NCBI RefSeq assembly: GCF_001715295.1
Contig: NZ_MDKB01000002.1
Coordinates: forward strand, 112,876 to 176,875
Direction: 5' to 3'
From: Streptomyces griseus
GTDB taxonomy: Bacteria; Actinomycetota; Actinomycetes; Streptomycetales; Streptomycetaceae
DNA: 64,000 bases
Position numbers and translations under genes: made by a program. Every line of letters starts with the position of its first letter. Position 1 is the stretch's first letter. The notes beneath the pieces are model-generated. The model ran no database searches. It worked only from the letters and a program-made list of their open reading frames with translations, and was not told where the DNA came from. Below are positions 45,167 to 54,427 of this stretch, piece after piece.

Positions 45167-45655
45167 GTGACGTACAGCTGCCGCCGGTTCCGCCGCTCCG
45201 TACTGCTCGGTCCGTCCGCCGCTCTGGCCGTCCTGGCCGCGGCGGGCTGCTCCGCGGGGGACGCGGCTCCCTCGGTCGCGGTCCCCACGCCCTCGCCGGA
45301 GGAAGCCGCGTACTGCGAGGCGCTGCACAAGGAGCTGCCCAGGACCGTCACCGGCCTGGAGCGGAGTGATCCCGGACCGGAGTCGGTACTGACCGCCGGC
45401 TGGGGGGACGGGGCGATCGTACTGCGCTGCGGGGTCCCCCGGCCCACGAAGATGGATGACGCCCAGTCCAAGGCGGTCGACGCGGACGGCGTCAACTGGC
45501 TGCTGGAGCAGCGGGGTGACGCCGGCCCCCGGTTCACGACGACGTACCGCAAGGCATACGTCGAGGTCACGCTCTCGACGGCGTACGCCCACGACATCAC
45601 CCCGCTGTCGGCGTTCGCCGCACCTGTCAGGAAGACGGTCCCCGACAGCCTCTGA
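45167..45655 (+). CDS. DUF3515 lipoprotein
   Basis: The 162-residue protein has a basic N-terminus, a hydrophobic segment and the lipobox LAAAGC (about residues 23-28), so it is probably an exported lipoprotein. The rest fits the DUF3515 family of actinobacteria (AAYCEALHKELPRTV; ILRCGVPRP; VNWLLEQR), with two cysteines likely bonded. It starts 20 bases after the Lrp-type gene and may be co-transcribed. Function unknown. Confidence 0.85.
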   Translation: MTYSCRRFRRSVLLGPSAALAVLAAAGCSAGDAAPSVAVPTPSPEEAAYCEALHKELPRTVTGLERSDPGPESVLTAGWGDGAIVLRCGVPRPTKMDDAQSKAVDADGVNWLLEQRGDAGPRFTTTYRKAYVEVTLSTAYAHDITPLSAFAAPVRKTVPDSL

Positions 45656-45759
45656 GGCCTGCCCGTCGCGTCCGCCCCCGGCAGGCGTCGTCCGGTGCGT
45701 GCGGGCGCGTGGCGGGCGTCGTCCCCGTACGCGGACGTCCCCGGCCACGTTCCCGATGC

Positions 45760-45801
45760 CCCCGCGAGGTCCCGCCCCGGCCGGGGCGGGACCTCGCGGG
45801 G
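45760..45801. terminator. Perfect 42-base palindrome, bidirectional terminator
   Basis: Twenty-one-base perfect arms meet at 45780/45781 with no loop. The palindrome lies in the 164-base gap between the DUF3515 gene and the converging ddl gene. It is very GC-rich and lacks T-runs. It can also form a cruciform, so it may be a site of instability. Confidence 0.75.
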
Positions 45802-45819
45802 CACCCGCCCCGGCACGGA

Positions 45820-47010
45820 TCAGCGCAGCCCGGTGGAGCGGTTGAGCGCCGCCTGGATGAGCCGGTCCACCAGCTCCGCGTAGTCCACGCCGCTCTCCTG
45901 CCACATGCGGGGGAACATGGAGATCGGAGTGAAGCCCGGCATGGTGTTGATCTCGTTGATGACGAAGTCGCCGTCCTCGGTGAGGAAGAAGTCGGCGCGC
46001 ACCAGGCCTTCGCAGGACGTGGCGTCGAAGGCCTCGACGGCGAGCCGCCGCACCTCGGCGGTCTGCTCCTCGGTCAGGGGCGCGGGCACCAGCCCGGCCG
46101 CCGAGTCGATGTACTTGGCCTCGAAGTCGTAGAAGTCGTGGGCGGTGACCGGAGGAATCTCGGCGGGGACACTCGCGCGGGGCCCGTCCTCGAACTCCAG
46201 CACGCCGCACTCGATCTCACGGCCGCGCAGCAGGGACTCCACCAGGAACTTGGGGTCGTGCCGACGGGCCTCCTCGATCGCCTCGTCGAGGCCGGAGGGG
46301 TCGTCGACCTTGCTGATACCCACGGAGGAGCCGCCGCGGGCGGGCTTCACGAACAGGGGCCAGCCGTGTTCGGCGGCGAACTCCATGAGGCGCTTGCGTG
46401 CCGCGGGCCGGTCCGACTCCCACTCGCGGGGGCGGACGACCTCGTACGGGCCGACCGGCAGCCCGAAGGAGGTGAACACCCGCTTCATGTACTCCTTGTC
46501 CTGGCCGACCGCCGAGGCGAGGACGCCCGCGCCGACGTAAGGGACACCGGAGAGCTCCAGGAGGCCCTGCAGCGTGCCGTCCTCGCCGTACGGCCCGTGC
46601 AGCACGGGGAAGACGACGTCGACCTCGCCGAGCTCCCTCGGCAGCGCCCCCGGCTCGCTGACGAGGACGTGGCGGTTGCCGGGGTCGACGGAGAGCGTCA
46701 CGGATCCGTTCGCGGACTCGGCCAGCTGGTCCACGTCGGGCACCTGCCGGTCCGCGATCGCCATGCGGGCCGGATCGTCGGCCGTGAGGACCCACCGCCC
46801 GTCCCTGGTGATACCGATCGGCAGGACGTCGTACTTCGTCCGGTCGACGGCCCTCATGACGGCGCCGGCCGTGACGACGGAGATGCCGTGTTCGGAGCTC
46901 CGGCCGCCGAAGACGACGGCCACACGCGGCTTCCGGCGCTGCTCGGGGCGCGCGGAGCTCTCGGAGCTCTCGGGGCTCTCAGGGCTCTGGGGGAGGTTCT
47001 GGCTGCTCAT
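45820..47010 (-). CDS. ddl: D-alanine-D-alanine ligase
   Basis: The 396-residue ATP-grasp enzyme makes the D-Ala-D-Ala dipeptide of peptidoglycan. It has VAVVFGGRSSEHGISVVTAG, PVLHGPYGEDGTLQGLLELS and SGVPYVGAGVLASAVGQDKE, the ATP-grasp segment PLFVKPARGGSSVGISKV, and RADFFLTEDGDFVINEINTM near the C-terminus. The first 25 residues are a Ser/Pro/Glu-rich leader (QSPESPESSESSAR) with small DNA repeats. It is the last gene of the plsC-gpsA-ddl run. Confidence 0.95.
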   Translation of the reverse strand: MSSQNLPQSPESPESSESSARPEQRRKPRVAVVFGGRSSEHGISVVTAGAVMRAVDRTKYDVLPIGITRDGRWVLTADDPARMAIADRQVPDVDQLAESANGSVTLSVDPGNRHVLVSEPGALPRELGEVDVVFPVLHGPYGEDGTLQGLLELSGVPYVGAGVLASAVGQDKEYMKRVFTSFGLPVGPYEVVRPREWESDRPAARKRLMEFAAEHGWPLFVKPARGGSSVGISKVDDPSGLDEAIEEARRHDPKFLVESLLRGREIECGVLEFEDGPRASVPAEIPPVTAHDFYDFEAKYIDSAAGLVPAPLTEEQTAEVRRLAVEAFDATSCEGLVRADFFLTEDGDFVINEINTMPGFTPISMFPRMWQESGVDYAELVDRLIQAALNRSTGLR

Positions 47011-47044
47011 ATCGCGTCGAGCGTACCTGCTGGTAGGGCTCGAG

Positions 47045-48055
47045 TCAGCGTCGCTCGGGCTTGGCGCTGCGCGACATCAGCTCCTTGACCGCGACGACCG
47101 GCGACTTGCCCTCGTGGACGATTCCGACGACCGTCTCGGTGATCGGCATGTCGACCCCGTGCCTGCGCGCCAGATCGAGCACGGATTCGCAGGACTTGAC
47201 GCCCTCGGCGGTCTGGTTGGTGACGGCGACGGTCTCCTGGAGCGTCATCCCGCGGCCGAGGTTGGTGCCGAAGGTGTGGTTGCGCGACAGCGGCGAGGAG
47301 CAGGTCGCCACCAGGTCACCCAGCCCCGCGAGTCCGGAGAACGTCAGCGGGTCGGCGCCCATGGCGAGGCCCAGCCGGGTGGTCTCGGCGAGGCCGCGGG
47401 TGATGAGCGAGCCCTTGGCGTTGTCGCCGAGGCCCATGCCGTCGGCGATGCCCACGGCGAGGCCGATCACGTTCTTCACCGCGCCGCCGAGCTCGCAGCC
47501 GACCACGTCGGTGTTGGTGTAGGGACGGAAGTACGGGGTGTGGCAGGCGGCCTGGAGACGCCGGGCGACGGCCTCGTCGGCGCAGGCCACGACGGCGGCC
47601 GCGGGCCGGCGTTCGGCGATCTCCTTGGCGAGGTTGGGCCCGGTGACGACGGCGATGCGGTCGGCTGTGGCCCCGGTGACGTCCTCGACGACCTCGCTCA
47701 TCCGCTTCGCGGTGCCGAGTTCGACCCCCTTCATCAGGGAGACGAGGACCGTGCCCGCCTCCAGGTGCGGTGTCCAGTCGGCGAGGTTGGCGCGCAGGGT
47801 CTGCGAGGGCACGGCCAGGACCGCGAAGTCGGCGCCCCGCAGGGCCTCCGCCGCGTCGGTGGTGGCCCGGACCGAGGCGGGGAGCTGAATTCCCGGCAGG
47901 TAGCCGGGGTTGGTGTGCGTCGTGTTGACCGCCTCGGCGACTTCGGCGCGACGGCCCCAGAGGGTGACCTCGCAGCCCGCGTCGGCGAGGATCACGCCGA
48001 AGGCCGTACCCCATGAGCCGGTTCCGAAGACGGCCGCTTTGCCGGGGTGCGTCAC
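47045..48055 (-). CDS. gpsA: NAD(P)-dependent glycerol-3-phosphate dehydrogenase
   Basis: The 336-residue enzyme reduces dihydroxyacetone phosphate to glycerol-3-phosphate for phospholipid synthesis. It has the N-terminal nucleotide-binding motif KAAVFGTGSWGTAFGVILAD, the catalytic lysine region SCELGGAVKNVIGLAVGI (CELGGAVKN) and NHTFGTNLGRGMTLQET. It overlaps plsC by four bases and so is coupled to it; ddl follows after 34 bases. Confidence 0.95.
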   Translation of the reverse strand: MTHPGKAAVFGTGSWGTAFGVILADAGCEVTLWGRRAEVAEAVNTTHTNPGYLPGIQLPASVRATTDAAEALRGADFAVLAVPSQTLRANLADWTPHLEAGTVLVSLMKGVELGTAKRMSEVVEDVTGATADRIAVVTGPNLAKEIAERRPAAAVVACADEAVARRLQAACHTPYFRPYTNTDVVGCELGGAVKNVIGLAVGIADGMGLGDNAKGSLITRGLAETTRLGLAMGADPLTFSGLAGLGDLVATCSSPLSRNHTFGTNLGRGMTLQETVAVTNQTAEGVKSCESVLDLARRHGVDMPITETVVGIVHEGKSPVVAVKELMSRSAKPERR

Positions 48056-48804
48056 GTGGATCCCTTTCCCTGTGCCTTGCGCCGCTGCTGCGCACGGGCC
48101 TTACGGTGATCGTAGAGCTCGGCCGGGGCCTTCTCGCCGCGCAGGTCCTCCAGCTCGGCCGTGACGGCCGCCATGATCGCCTCGGTCGCCTGACGCAGCA
48201 CCTCGGGGGTCTGCTCCAGACCGTAGAAGCGGGAGAGGTCGACCGGCGGCCCGGCCTGCACCGAGAGGGTCTTGCGGGGGAACAGCCGGAGCCGCTTCTC
48301 CTTGGCGTAGGGCGGCATCGCGTGGTTGGCGCCCCACTGGGCGACGGGGATGACGGGGGCCTTGGTCATCAACGCGACCCGGGCGGCGCCGGTCTTGCCG
48401 GCCATCGGCCACATGTCGGGGTCACGGGTAAGGGTGCCCTCGGGGTAGAAGGCGACGCATTCGCCCCGTTCGATGGCGGCGACGGCGGCGCGGAAGGCAT
48501 CGAGCGCGTCGGTCGTCTCACGGTAGACGGGGATCTGCCCGGTGCCGCGCAGGATCATTCCGACGAAGGGCGTCCTGAAGAGTCCGGCCTTCGCGAGAAG
48601 CCTCGGCACCCGGCCGGTGTTGTACTGGAAGTGTCCGTACGACAGCGGGTCGAGGTAGGAGTTGTGATTGACGGCGGTGATGAATCCGCCCTCGGCCGGA
48701 ATGTGTTCCATCCCCCGCCAGTCGCGCTTGAACAGAACCACCAGGGGTGGTTTTGCGATGGCTGCCGCCAGGCGGTACCAGAAGCCGATTCTGCGGCGGG
48801 ACAC
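48052..48804 (-). CDS. plsC: 1-acyl-glycerol-3-phosphate acyltransferase
   Basis: The 250-residue enzyme is a PlsC acyltransferase that makes phosphatidic acid. It has the HX4D motif in FITAVNHNSYLDPLSYGHF (about residues 45-60) and the PEGT motif VAFYPEGTLTRDPD. An N-terminal hydrophobic stretch (FWYRLAAAIAKPPLVVLF) fits membrane association. It starts the run with gpsA and ddl, so glycerol-3-phosphate synthesis and acylation are linked. Confidence 0.92.
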   Translation of the reverse strand: MSRRRIGFWYRLAAAIAKPPLVVLFKRDWRGMEHIPAEGGFITAVNHNSYLDPLSYGHFQYNTGRVPRLLAKAGLFRTPFVGMILRGTGQIPVYRETTDALDAFRAAVAAIERGECVAFYPEGTLTRDPDMWPMAGKTGAARVALMTKAPVIPVAQWGANHAMPPYAKEKRLRLFPRKTLSVQAGPPVDLSRFYGLEQTPEVLRQATEAIMAAVTAELEDLRGEKAPAELYDHRKARAQQRRKAQGKGST

Positions 48805-48988
48805 TCGGACGCCTTCCTCTAGGAGCTGGTCTGCTGCCGGGCCGACGGCGGTGACGTGCCGCCCCGGGACCCTCTCGTGTGGAGAACACCGTACGCCTCA
48901 CCGGTGGGGGCGGACCTCCGGGTCGTCCCACCGGCAGGCGAGAATAACGGCCGCGGAAGTCCGGACGCGTACGGAGAGGGAGATCGCC

Positions 48989-49648
48989 ACGAACACCGAC
49001 CCGACCGGCCCCTGGTCCCTGGTCGTCCCGCTCAAACCGCTCGCACGGGCCAAGAGCAGGCTGGGGCGTACGACGGGCGAGGAGCTGCGCCCGCGCCTCG
49101 CCCTGGCGTTCGCCCTCGACACGGTGTCGGCGGCGCTGTCCTGCCCGGCGGTACGTGATGTGGTGGTCGTCACGGACGATCCCGTGGCCGGCCCGGCGCT
49201 GGCCGCGCTCGGGGCTCGCACGGTGGCGGACTCGCCGGCGGCCGGGCTCGACGCGGCTCTGGAGCACGGCGCGCGGTCGGTGCTCTCGCAACGGCCCGCC
49301 GCGGCGGTGGCCGCGCTCAACGCCGACCTCCCCGCACTGCGTCCCGGTGAATTGGCGCGGGTACTCGATTTCGCTTCCGCATTCCCCCGCGCATTCGTCA
49401 GCGACGCACAGGGAATCGGCACGACATTTCTGTCGGCGATGCCCGGAGTGGAATTGCGGCCGTCGTTCGGCGGGCCGTCCCGGGCCCGGCACCTCGCCTC
49501 GGGCGCGGGAGAGATCGCGGCTCCCGGCCTCGATTCCGTGCGCAGGGACGTGGACACGGGCGACGACCTGCGCGTGGCCCTGGCGCTGGGCGTGGGGCGG
49601 TTCACCGCCGATCTGACGGCCTCCGCCGTCCCGGTCGCCGACCGCTGA
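48989..49648 (+). CDS. cofC: CofC-type guanylyltransferase (F420 synthesis)
   Basis: The protein resembles 2-phospho-L-lactate or PEP guanylyltransferase (CofC/FbiD), which makes the activated precursor of coenzyme F420. It has WSLVVPLKPLARAKSRLG near the start, VVVVTDDPVAGPALAALGA and ALNADLPALRPGELARVL with the metal-binding Asp. There is no ATG or GTG for over 100 bases before the conserved region. GGGAG sits six bases ahead of an ACG (start given here, 219 residues) and overlaps ATC. A non-standard start or a start-codon change is likely. Confidence 0.8.
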   Translation, partial: TNTDPTGPWSLVVPLKPLARAKSRLGRTTGEELRPRLALAFALDTVSAALSCPAVRDVVVVTDDPVAGPALAALGARTVADSPAAGLDAALEHGARSVLSQRPAAAVAALNADLPALRPGELARVLDFASAFPRAFVSDAQGIGTTFLSAMPGVELRPSFGGPSRARHLASGAGEIAAPGLDSVRRDVDTGDDLRVALALGVGRFTADLTASAVPVADR

Positions 49649-49822
49649 GGGCTGTCCCGCGCTTCCCGGCGGGCGCGCGACGACAGCTACGGCACCTCGC
49701 CGCGTTGCCAAGACGTCCCCCTGCGGCACGTATGCGGACGCACCTCCGCCCTGCCATGCCCCGCGTCCGGCGCCGCGCACCGGTCCACCGGGAAGTGCGG
49801 GACAACCCGTAGGCTGCGGTAC

Positions 49823-50026
49823 ATGCAGGCGACCTCGTACACGTACGACCCAGGGACCCGGACCGGCAGTGTGCTCCTCGACGACGGCACCCCGGTGGAC
49901 TTCGACGCCCCCGCCTTCGACGCGGGCGGCCTGCGGCTGCTGCGGCCGGGGCAGCGGGTACGGATCGAGACCGAGGGCGAGGGCGCCTCGCTGCGCATCA
50001 CCCTGGTGACCCTCCAGACGCTCTGA
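49823..50026 (+). CDS. Small OB-fold-like protein
   Basis: The 67-residue protein (MQATSYTYDPGTRTGSVLLD, then DGTPVDFDAPAFDAGGLRLL, and PGQRVRIETEGEGASLRIT) has the strand pattern of a cold-shock-like OB fold, but without RNP1/RNP2 aromatic clusters that I can see. The ATG follows AGGCTGCGGTAC and has no strong ribosome binding site. It stands alone before hupS. I call it unknown function. Confidence 0.6.
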   Translation: MQATSYTYDPGTRTGSVLLDDGTPVDFDAPAFDAGGLRLLRPGQRVRIETEGEGASLRITLVTLQTL

Positions 50027-50045
50027 GCGGCTCCTGACAGCCCGC

Positions 50046-50075
50046 GGGCCGGGCTCCCCGAGGGGAGCCCGGCCC
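50046..50075. terminator. Bidirectional terminator hairpin upstream of the hupS stop
   Basis: Perfect 14-base arms GGGCCGGGCTCCCC and GGGGAGCCCGGCCC separated by two bases. It lies between the small OB-like gene and the converging hupS gene. Confidence 0.75.
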
Positions 50076-50106
50076 GGTGCGTAGGAGAAGCGAGCGGCGC
50101 CCGGTC

Positions 50107-50760
50107 TCACTTCTTGCGTGCGGTGGCCTTCTTGGCCGCGGTGGTGCGTGCCGTGGTCTTCTTCGCGGGCGCCTTCTTCGCCGTGGTCTTCTTGGCGGGC
50201 GCGGTCTTGGCGGCGACGGTCTTCTTCGCCGTGGCCTTCTTCGCCGGGGCGGTCTTCTTCGCCGCCGGGGTGGCCTTCTTCGCCGCCGCAGAGGTCTTCT
50301 TCGCGGTGGCCTGCTTGGCGGCGGGCGCGGTCTTCTTCGCCGCGGCCGTGCTCTTGCGCGCCGTGGCCTTCTTGGCGGTGGCCTTCTTCGCGGCCGCCTT
50401 CGCCGTCGTACGGGTGGAAGAACCGCCCGACAGGCTGCCCTTGGGCGCCTTCTTGACGGACACCTCGCCCCCCTTGGGAAGCTTCTTGGAGCCGCTCACC
50501 AGGTCCTTGAAGCCCTGTCCCGCACGGAAACGCGGCACGGACGTCTTCTTGACCCGTACGCGCTCGCCCGTCTGCGGGTTGCGGGCGTACCGGGCGGGGC
50601 GGTCGACCTTCTCGAACGAGCCGAAGCCGGTGACCGAGACACGATCCCCCGCGACAACCGCACGGACGATCGCGTCGAGCACCACATCGACGGCGTCAGC
50701 GGCCTGCTGACGGCCACCGACCTTGTCGGCAATCGCTTCTACGAGCTGCGCCTTGTTCAC
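50107..50760 (-). CDS. hupS: HU-type nucleoid protein HupS with Lys/Ala-rich tail
   Basis: The 217-residue protein has an N-terminal HU fold (residues 1-93: [40 protein letters not shown] and [20 protein letters not shown]) and a long tail of Lys/Ala/Thr-rich repeats ([16 protein letters not shown]). HupS is one of two Streptomyces HU proteins, the one with a histone H1-like tail, important in spore nucleoid compaction. Codon use in the tail is uniform. It is monocistronic. Confidence 0.95.
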   Translation of the reverse strand: MNKAQLVEAIADKVGGRQQAADAVDVVLDAIVRAVVAGDRVSVTGFGSFEKVDRPARYARNPQTGERVRVKKTSVPRFRAGQGFKDLVSGSKKLPKGGEVSVKKAPKGSLSGGSSTRTTAKAAAKKATAKKATARKSTAAAKKTAPAAKQATAKKTSAAAKKATPAAKKTAPAKKATAKKTVAAKTAPAKKTTAKKAPAKKTTARTTAAKKATARKK

Positions 50761-50903
50761 GTCTTCCCCTTCGGAGACATTGCCGGAACCATACCGTTCA
50801 GGCCTTTTCGCACGTTAGGCAGATATATACCGCAAATCAAACACGAAACGGGCTAATCACCCTAGTGCCGCAACGAAGTCGACCGCCGCGCTGTTCCGCG
50901 GAG

Positions 50904-51131
50904 TCAGTCACCTTCGGGGAATCGGCCCTCATCGAGGTCCTTCATCAACCGGTCCAGACGCCTTGCCGCGCCAGGGAGATCGTGCTTAGCCGCGGCCGTG
51001 ACGACCATCAGCTTCCGGGAGAGCGCCATCCGTACGTCCTCCGGGACTTGCAGTGCACGCACCTTCGCGTGCGCTTCCTTCAGTCGGTCGGCGACGATGC
51101 CGTAGAGCTCGAGTTGGCTGTCGCGTCCCAT
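50904..51131 (-). CDS. Small conserved protein of unknown function
   Basis: The 75-residue protein (MGRDSQLELYGIVADRLKEA; AKHDLPGAARRLDRLMKDLD) is helical and charged. The ATG has CCAT immediately before lower-case gaps, and codon use is normal. It stands between hupS and leuD on the same strand. The longer frame upstream includes Arg-rich peptide with no support. I do not recognise a domain and give no role. Confidence 0.65.
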   Translation of the reverse strand: MGRDSQLELYGIVADRLKEAHAKVRALQVPEDVRMALSRKLMVVTAAAKHDLPGAARRLDRLMKDLDEGRFPEGD

Positions 51132-51186
51132 GCACCGATTGTGCCATCTGGGGCGAGTTGTCGCCCGAGGGGGTCTCAACAAGCGA

Positions 51187-51218
51187 CTGCGCCCCCTGCC
51201 GGCAGGCAGAGGGCGCAG
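51187..51218 (-). terminator. leuCD terminator hairpin
   Basis: CTGCGCCCCCTGCC pairs with GGCAGAGGGCGCAG, with one mismatch and a GGCA loop. It lies 18 bases past the leuD stop on the minus strand. Confidence 0.75.
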
Positions 51219-51235
51219 TGCGGGAAAAGCGCTGC

Positions 51236-51844
51236 TCAGGCGTCGATCGTGCGCGGTTTGTGGGACGGCCTGGCCGCCTCGTACGTTGCGATGTCCGCTT
51301 CGTTCTGAAGGGTGAGGCTGATGTCGTCGAGGCCGTTCAGCAGTCGCCAGCGGGCGTTCTCGTCGAGCTCGAAGGCGGCTGTCAGCGTGGATCCGTCGGG
51401 GGCGTCGGCCAGGACCTGGCGCTTCTCCAGGTCGACGGTGATCTCGGCCGTCGGGTCGGCCTCCGTGATCTCCCACAGCCGGTCGACGACCGCCTGGTCG
51501 AGGACGACGGTCAACAGGCCGTTCTTCAGCGAGTTGCCGCGGAAGATGTCGGCGAACCTCGAGGAGATGACGGTCCTGAAGCCGTAGTTCTGCAGGGCCC
51601 AGACCGCGTGCTCGCGGGAGGAGCCCGTACCGAAGTCGGGGCCGGCCACCAGGACCGAGGCGCCCTCGCGCTCGGGGCGGTTGAGGACGAAGTCCCCGTC
51701 CTTGCGCCAGGCCTCGAACAGACCGTCCTCGAAGCCGTCGCGGGTGACCTTCTTCAGCCAGTGCGCGGGGATGATCTGGTCGGTGTCGACGTTGCTGCGG
51801 CGCAACGGGACGGCCCGGCCGGTGTGTGCGGTGAATGCTTCCAT
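51236..51844 (-). CDS. leuD: 3-isopropylmalate dehydratase small subunit
   Basis: The 202-residue protein is the swivelling subunit of the leucine-pathway isomerase. Typical segments are [60 protein letters not shown] and [20 protein letters not shown]. It begins two bases after leuC, so the two subunits are made in balance. NdgR probably controls both. Confidence 0.95.
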   Translation of the reverse strand: MEAFTAHTGRAVPLRRSNVDTDQIIPAHWLKKVTRDGFEDGLFEAWRKDGDFVLNRPEREGASVLVAGPDFGTGSSREHAVWALQNYGFRTVISSRFADIFRGNSLKNGLLTVVLDQAVVDRLWEITEADPTAEITVDLEKRQVLADAPDGSTLTAAFELDENARWRLLNGLDDISLTLQNEADIATYEAARPSHKPRTIDA

Positions 51845-51846
51845 GG

Positions 51847-53274
51847 CTATCGGACTCCGGCAGGCGTACGGGCTTCGGACAGGTCGGCGGGCGAGGCCAG
51901 ACGGCCCAGCACGGCGGTGGCGGCGGCGACCTGCGGTGAGACGAGGTGGGTGCGGCCGCCCTTGCCCTGCCTGCCCTCGAAGTTGCGGTTCGAGGTGGAG
52001 GCGGAGCGCTCGCCGGGGGCCAGCTGGTCGGGGTTCATGCCGAGGCACATCGAGCAGCCCGCGTGCCGCCATTCGGCGCCGGCGGCGGTGAAGACCTTGT
52101 CCAGGCCCTCCTCCACGGCCTGCAGGGCCACCCGGACGGATCCGGGGACGACCAGCATCCGTACGCCGTCGGCGACTTTGCGGCCCTCGATGACCGAGGC
52201 GGCGTTGCGCAGGTCCTCGATGCGGCCGTTGGTGCACGAACCTACGAAGACGGTGTCCACGCTGATCGCGCGCAGCGGCTGCCCGGCAGTCAACCCCATG
52301 TACTCCAGGGCCTTTTCGGCGGCGTGACGCTCCGAGGCGTCCTCGTACGAAGCCGGGTCGGGGACACTGGCCGACAGGGGCGCGCCCTGACCGGGGTTGG
52401 TGCCCCAGGTGACGAACGGCGCAAGTTCCGCGGCGTCGATGACGACCTCGGCGTCGAAGACGGCGTCGTCGTCGGTGCGCAGCGTCTTCCAGTACGCGAC
52501 GGCGGCGTCCCAGTCCTCACCCGTGGGGGCGTGGTCGCGGCCCCGCAGGTAGTCGAAGGTGGTGGCGTCCGGGGCGATCATGCCCGCGCGGGCGCCCGCC
52601 TCGATCGACATGTTGCAGATGGTCATCCGGGCCTCCATCGAGAGCTTCTCGATGGCGGATCCGCGGTATTCGATGATGTAGCCCTGGCCGCCGCCGGTGC
52701 CGATCCGGGCGATGATCGCCAGGATCAGGTCCTTGGCGGTGACGCTGTCGGGGAGTTCACCCTCGACGGTGATCGCCATCGTCCTGGGGCGGGCCATCGG
52801 CAGGGTCTGGGTGGCCAGGACGTGCTCGACCTGACTGGTGCCGATCCCGAAGGCCAGCGCACCGAACGCGCCGTGGGTGGAGGTGTGGGAGTCACCGCAG
52901 ACGACCGTGGTGCCGGGCTGGGTCAGGCCGAGCTGGGGGCCCACCACGTGCACGACGCCCTGCTCGACGTCGCCGAGCGGGTGCAGCCGGACGCCGAAAT
53001 CCGCGCAGTTCTTGCGCAGGGTCTCCAGCTGGGCGCGCGAGACCGGGTCGGCGATCGGCTTGTCGATGTCGAGGGTCGGGGTGTTGTGGTCCTCGGTGGC
53101 GATGGTGAGGTCGAGGCGCCGCACCGGCCGGCCGGCCTGACGCAGGCCGTCGAACGCCTGCGGGCTGGTCACCTCGTGCAGCAGGTGCAGATCGATGAAG
53201 AGAAGGTCGGGCTCGCCCTCCGCGCGCCGGACGACGTGATCGTCCCAGACCTTCTCCGCGAGTGTCCTACCCAT
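51847..53274 (-). CDS. leuC: 3-isopropylmalate dehydratase large subunit
   Basis: The 475-residue subunit carries the [4Fe-4S] cluster used to isomerise 2- and 3-isopropylmalate. Clear motifs are [40 protein letters not shown], the cysteine-bearing [18 protein letters not shown] and the pair in [20 protein letters not shown]. It is the first gene of leuCD and divergent from ndgR across the palindromic site. Confidence 0.95.
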   Translation of the reverse strand: MGRTLAEKVWDDHVVRRAEGEPDLLFIDLHLLHEVTSPQAFDGLRQAGRPVRRLDLTIATEDHNTPTLDIDKPIADPVSRAQLETLRKNCADFGVRLHPLGDVEQGVVHVVGPQLGLTQPGTTVVCGDSHTSTHGAFGALAFGIGTSQVEHVLATQTLPMARPRTMAITVEGELPDSVTAKDLILAIIARIGTGGGQGYIIEYRGSAIEKLSMEARMTICNMSIEAGARAGMIAPDATTFDYLRGRDHAPTGEDWDAAVAYWKTLRTDDDAVFDAEVVIDAAELAPFVTWGTNPGQGAPLSASVPDPASYEDASERHAAEKALEYMGLTAGQPLRAISVDTVFVGSCTNGRIEDLRNAASVIEGRKVADGVRMLVVPGSVRVALQAVEEGLDKVFTAAGAEWRHAGCSMCLGMNPDQLAPGERSASTSNRNFEGRQGKGGRTHLVSPQVAAATAVLGRLASPADLSEARTPAGVR

Positions 53275-53413
53275 CGCTTTCCCTCCGGCCGGCGTCCTCG
53301 CCGGCCCAACTAGAGATTTCGGTGCGCCACCGTCCGGACCCCCGAGCGGGGCGGCGACTACGAGCCGTGGTGGGGCCGCCCGTACAGGTTCGCAACTTCC
53401 GGGGAAAATTGAA

Positions 53414-53440
53414 CTTGCGTTTCACAGAGTGAGACGCGAG
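53414..53440. promoter_or_regulatory. NdgR operator candidate between leuC and ndgR
   Basis: CTTGCGTTTCAC-aga-GTGAGACGCGAG is an inverted repeat with 10 of 12 matching positions. It sits nine bases before the ndgR start and about 140 bases before leuC. NdgR is known to bind such divergent regions in Streptomyces. The boxed arms suggest autoregulation. Confidence 0.65.
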
Positions 53441-53449
53441 TATCGTCGT

Positions 53450-54166
53450 ATGGACAACTCTAGCGGCGTCGGCGTTCTCGACAAGGCAGCTCTGGTATTG
53501 AGCGCCCTGGAGTCCGGTCCGGCCACCCTCGCCGGGCTGGTCGCGGCGACAGGGCTCGCACGGCCCACGGCACATCGGCTGGCCGTGGCACTCGAACACC
53601 ACCGCATGGTGGCGAGGGACATGCAGGGCCGTTTCATTCTCGGCCCCCGGCTGGCGGAGCTCGCGGCCGCGGCCGGCGAGGACCGCCTCCTGGCGACGGC
53701 CGGGCCGGTGCTCACGCATCTGCGCGACATCACGGGCGAGAGCGCGCAGCTCTACCGCAGGCAGGGTGACATGCGGATCTGCGTGGCCGCCGCGGAGCGG
53801 CTGTCCGGACTGCGGGACACCGTGCCGGTGGGCTCCACGCTCACGATGAAGGCGGGCTCCTCCGCGCAGATCCTGATGGCCTGGGAGGAACCGGAGCGCC
53901 TGCACCGGGGCCTGCAGGGCGCCCGCTTCACGGCGACGGCGCTGTCGGGGGTGCGGCGCCGGGGCTGGGCCCAGTCGATCGGTGAGCGCGAGCCCGGTGT
54001 GGCCTCGGTCTCGGCTCCGGTCCGCGGACCGTCGAACCGCGTGGTCGCCGCCGTCTCCGTCTCCGGGCCGATCGAGCGGCTCACCCGGCATCCCGGCCGG
54101 ATGCACGCCCAGGCGGTCATCGACTCGGCCGCCCGGCTGAGCGAGGCACTGCGCCGCAACGGCTGA
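53450..54166 (+). CDS. ndgR: IclR-family regulator NdgR
   Basis: The 238-residue protein begins MDNSSGVGVLDKAALVLSAL and has the IclR-type winged helix LAGLVAATGLARPTAHRLAV, followed by the C-terminal effector domain (TVPVGSTLTMKAGSSAQILM; AVIDSAARLSEALRRNG). NdgR controls leucine synthesis genes and affects antibiotic production and stress responses. I start at the ATG; an upstream frame gives MRREYRR before it. It is divergent from leuCD. Confidence 0.93.
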   Translation: MDNSSGVGVLDKAALVLSALESGPATLAGLVAATGLARPTAHRLAVALEHHRMVARDMQGRFILGPRLAELAAAAGEDRLLATAGPVLTHLRDITGESAQLYRRQGDMRICVAAAERLSGLRDTVPVGSTLTMKAGSSAQILMAWEEPERLHRGLQGARFTATALSGVRRRGWAQSIGEREPGVASVSAPVRGPSNRVVAAVSVSGPIERLTRHPGRMHAQAVIDSAARLSEALRRNG

Positions 54167-54291
54167 CATCCGCACCGCTCCTTCCGGCCGCCCCAGCGTC
54201 GTGGCGGCCCCAAGTCATCCGCGTCACAACGGAGATGAGCGGGAGCCCGCCTCACGGAGCCCTGCGGACGCGCCGGTCAACCGACACGAAG

Positions 54292-54319
54292 AAGGCCCTC
54301 CACCGAGGTGAAGGGCCTT
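54292..54319. terminator. Terminator hairpin between ndgR and the tRNA cluster
   Basis: AAGGCCCTCCACC and GGTGAAGGGCCTT pair around CGA (one wobble). It lies past the last tRNA on the minus strand and past ndgR on the plus strand, so it can serve both. Confidence 0.7.
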
Positions 54320-54336
54320 TCCGTACTACCGTGTTG

Positions 54337-54409
54337 TACCCCCGACCGGATTCGAACCGGCGCTACTGCCGTGAGAGGGCAGCGTGCTAGGCCGCTACAC
54401 AACGGGGGC
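54337..54409 (-). tRNA. tRNA-Glu (CTC)
   Basis: The minus strand folds as a standard tRNA with acceptor GCCCCCG/CGGGGGT, anticodon stem-loop CTGCC-CTCTCAC-GGCAG (anticodon CTC) and T arm GCCGG-TTCGAAT-CCGGT. CCA is not encoded. It is the most downstream gene of the five-tRNA cluster. Confidence 0.95.
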
Positions 54410-54427
54410 TTGTCCTACGGTCTTGCG

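Noticed and set aside
48668..48988. An upstream extension of cofC from 48668
   Set aside because: It would overlap plsC on the opposite strand, and the peptide shows no similarity to CofC proteins.
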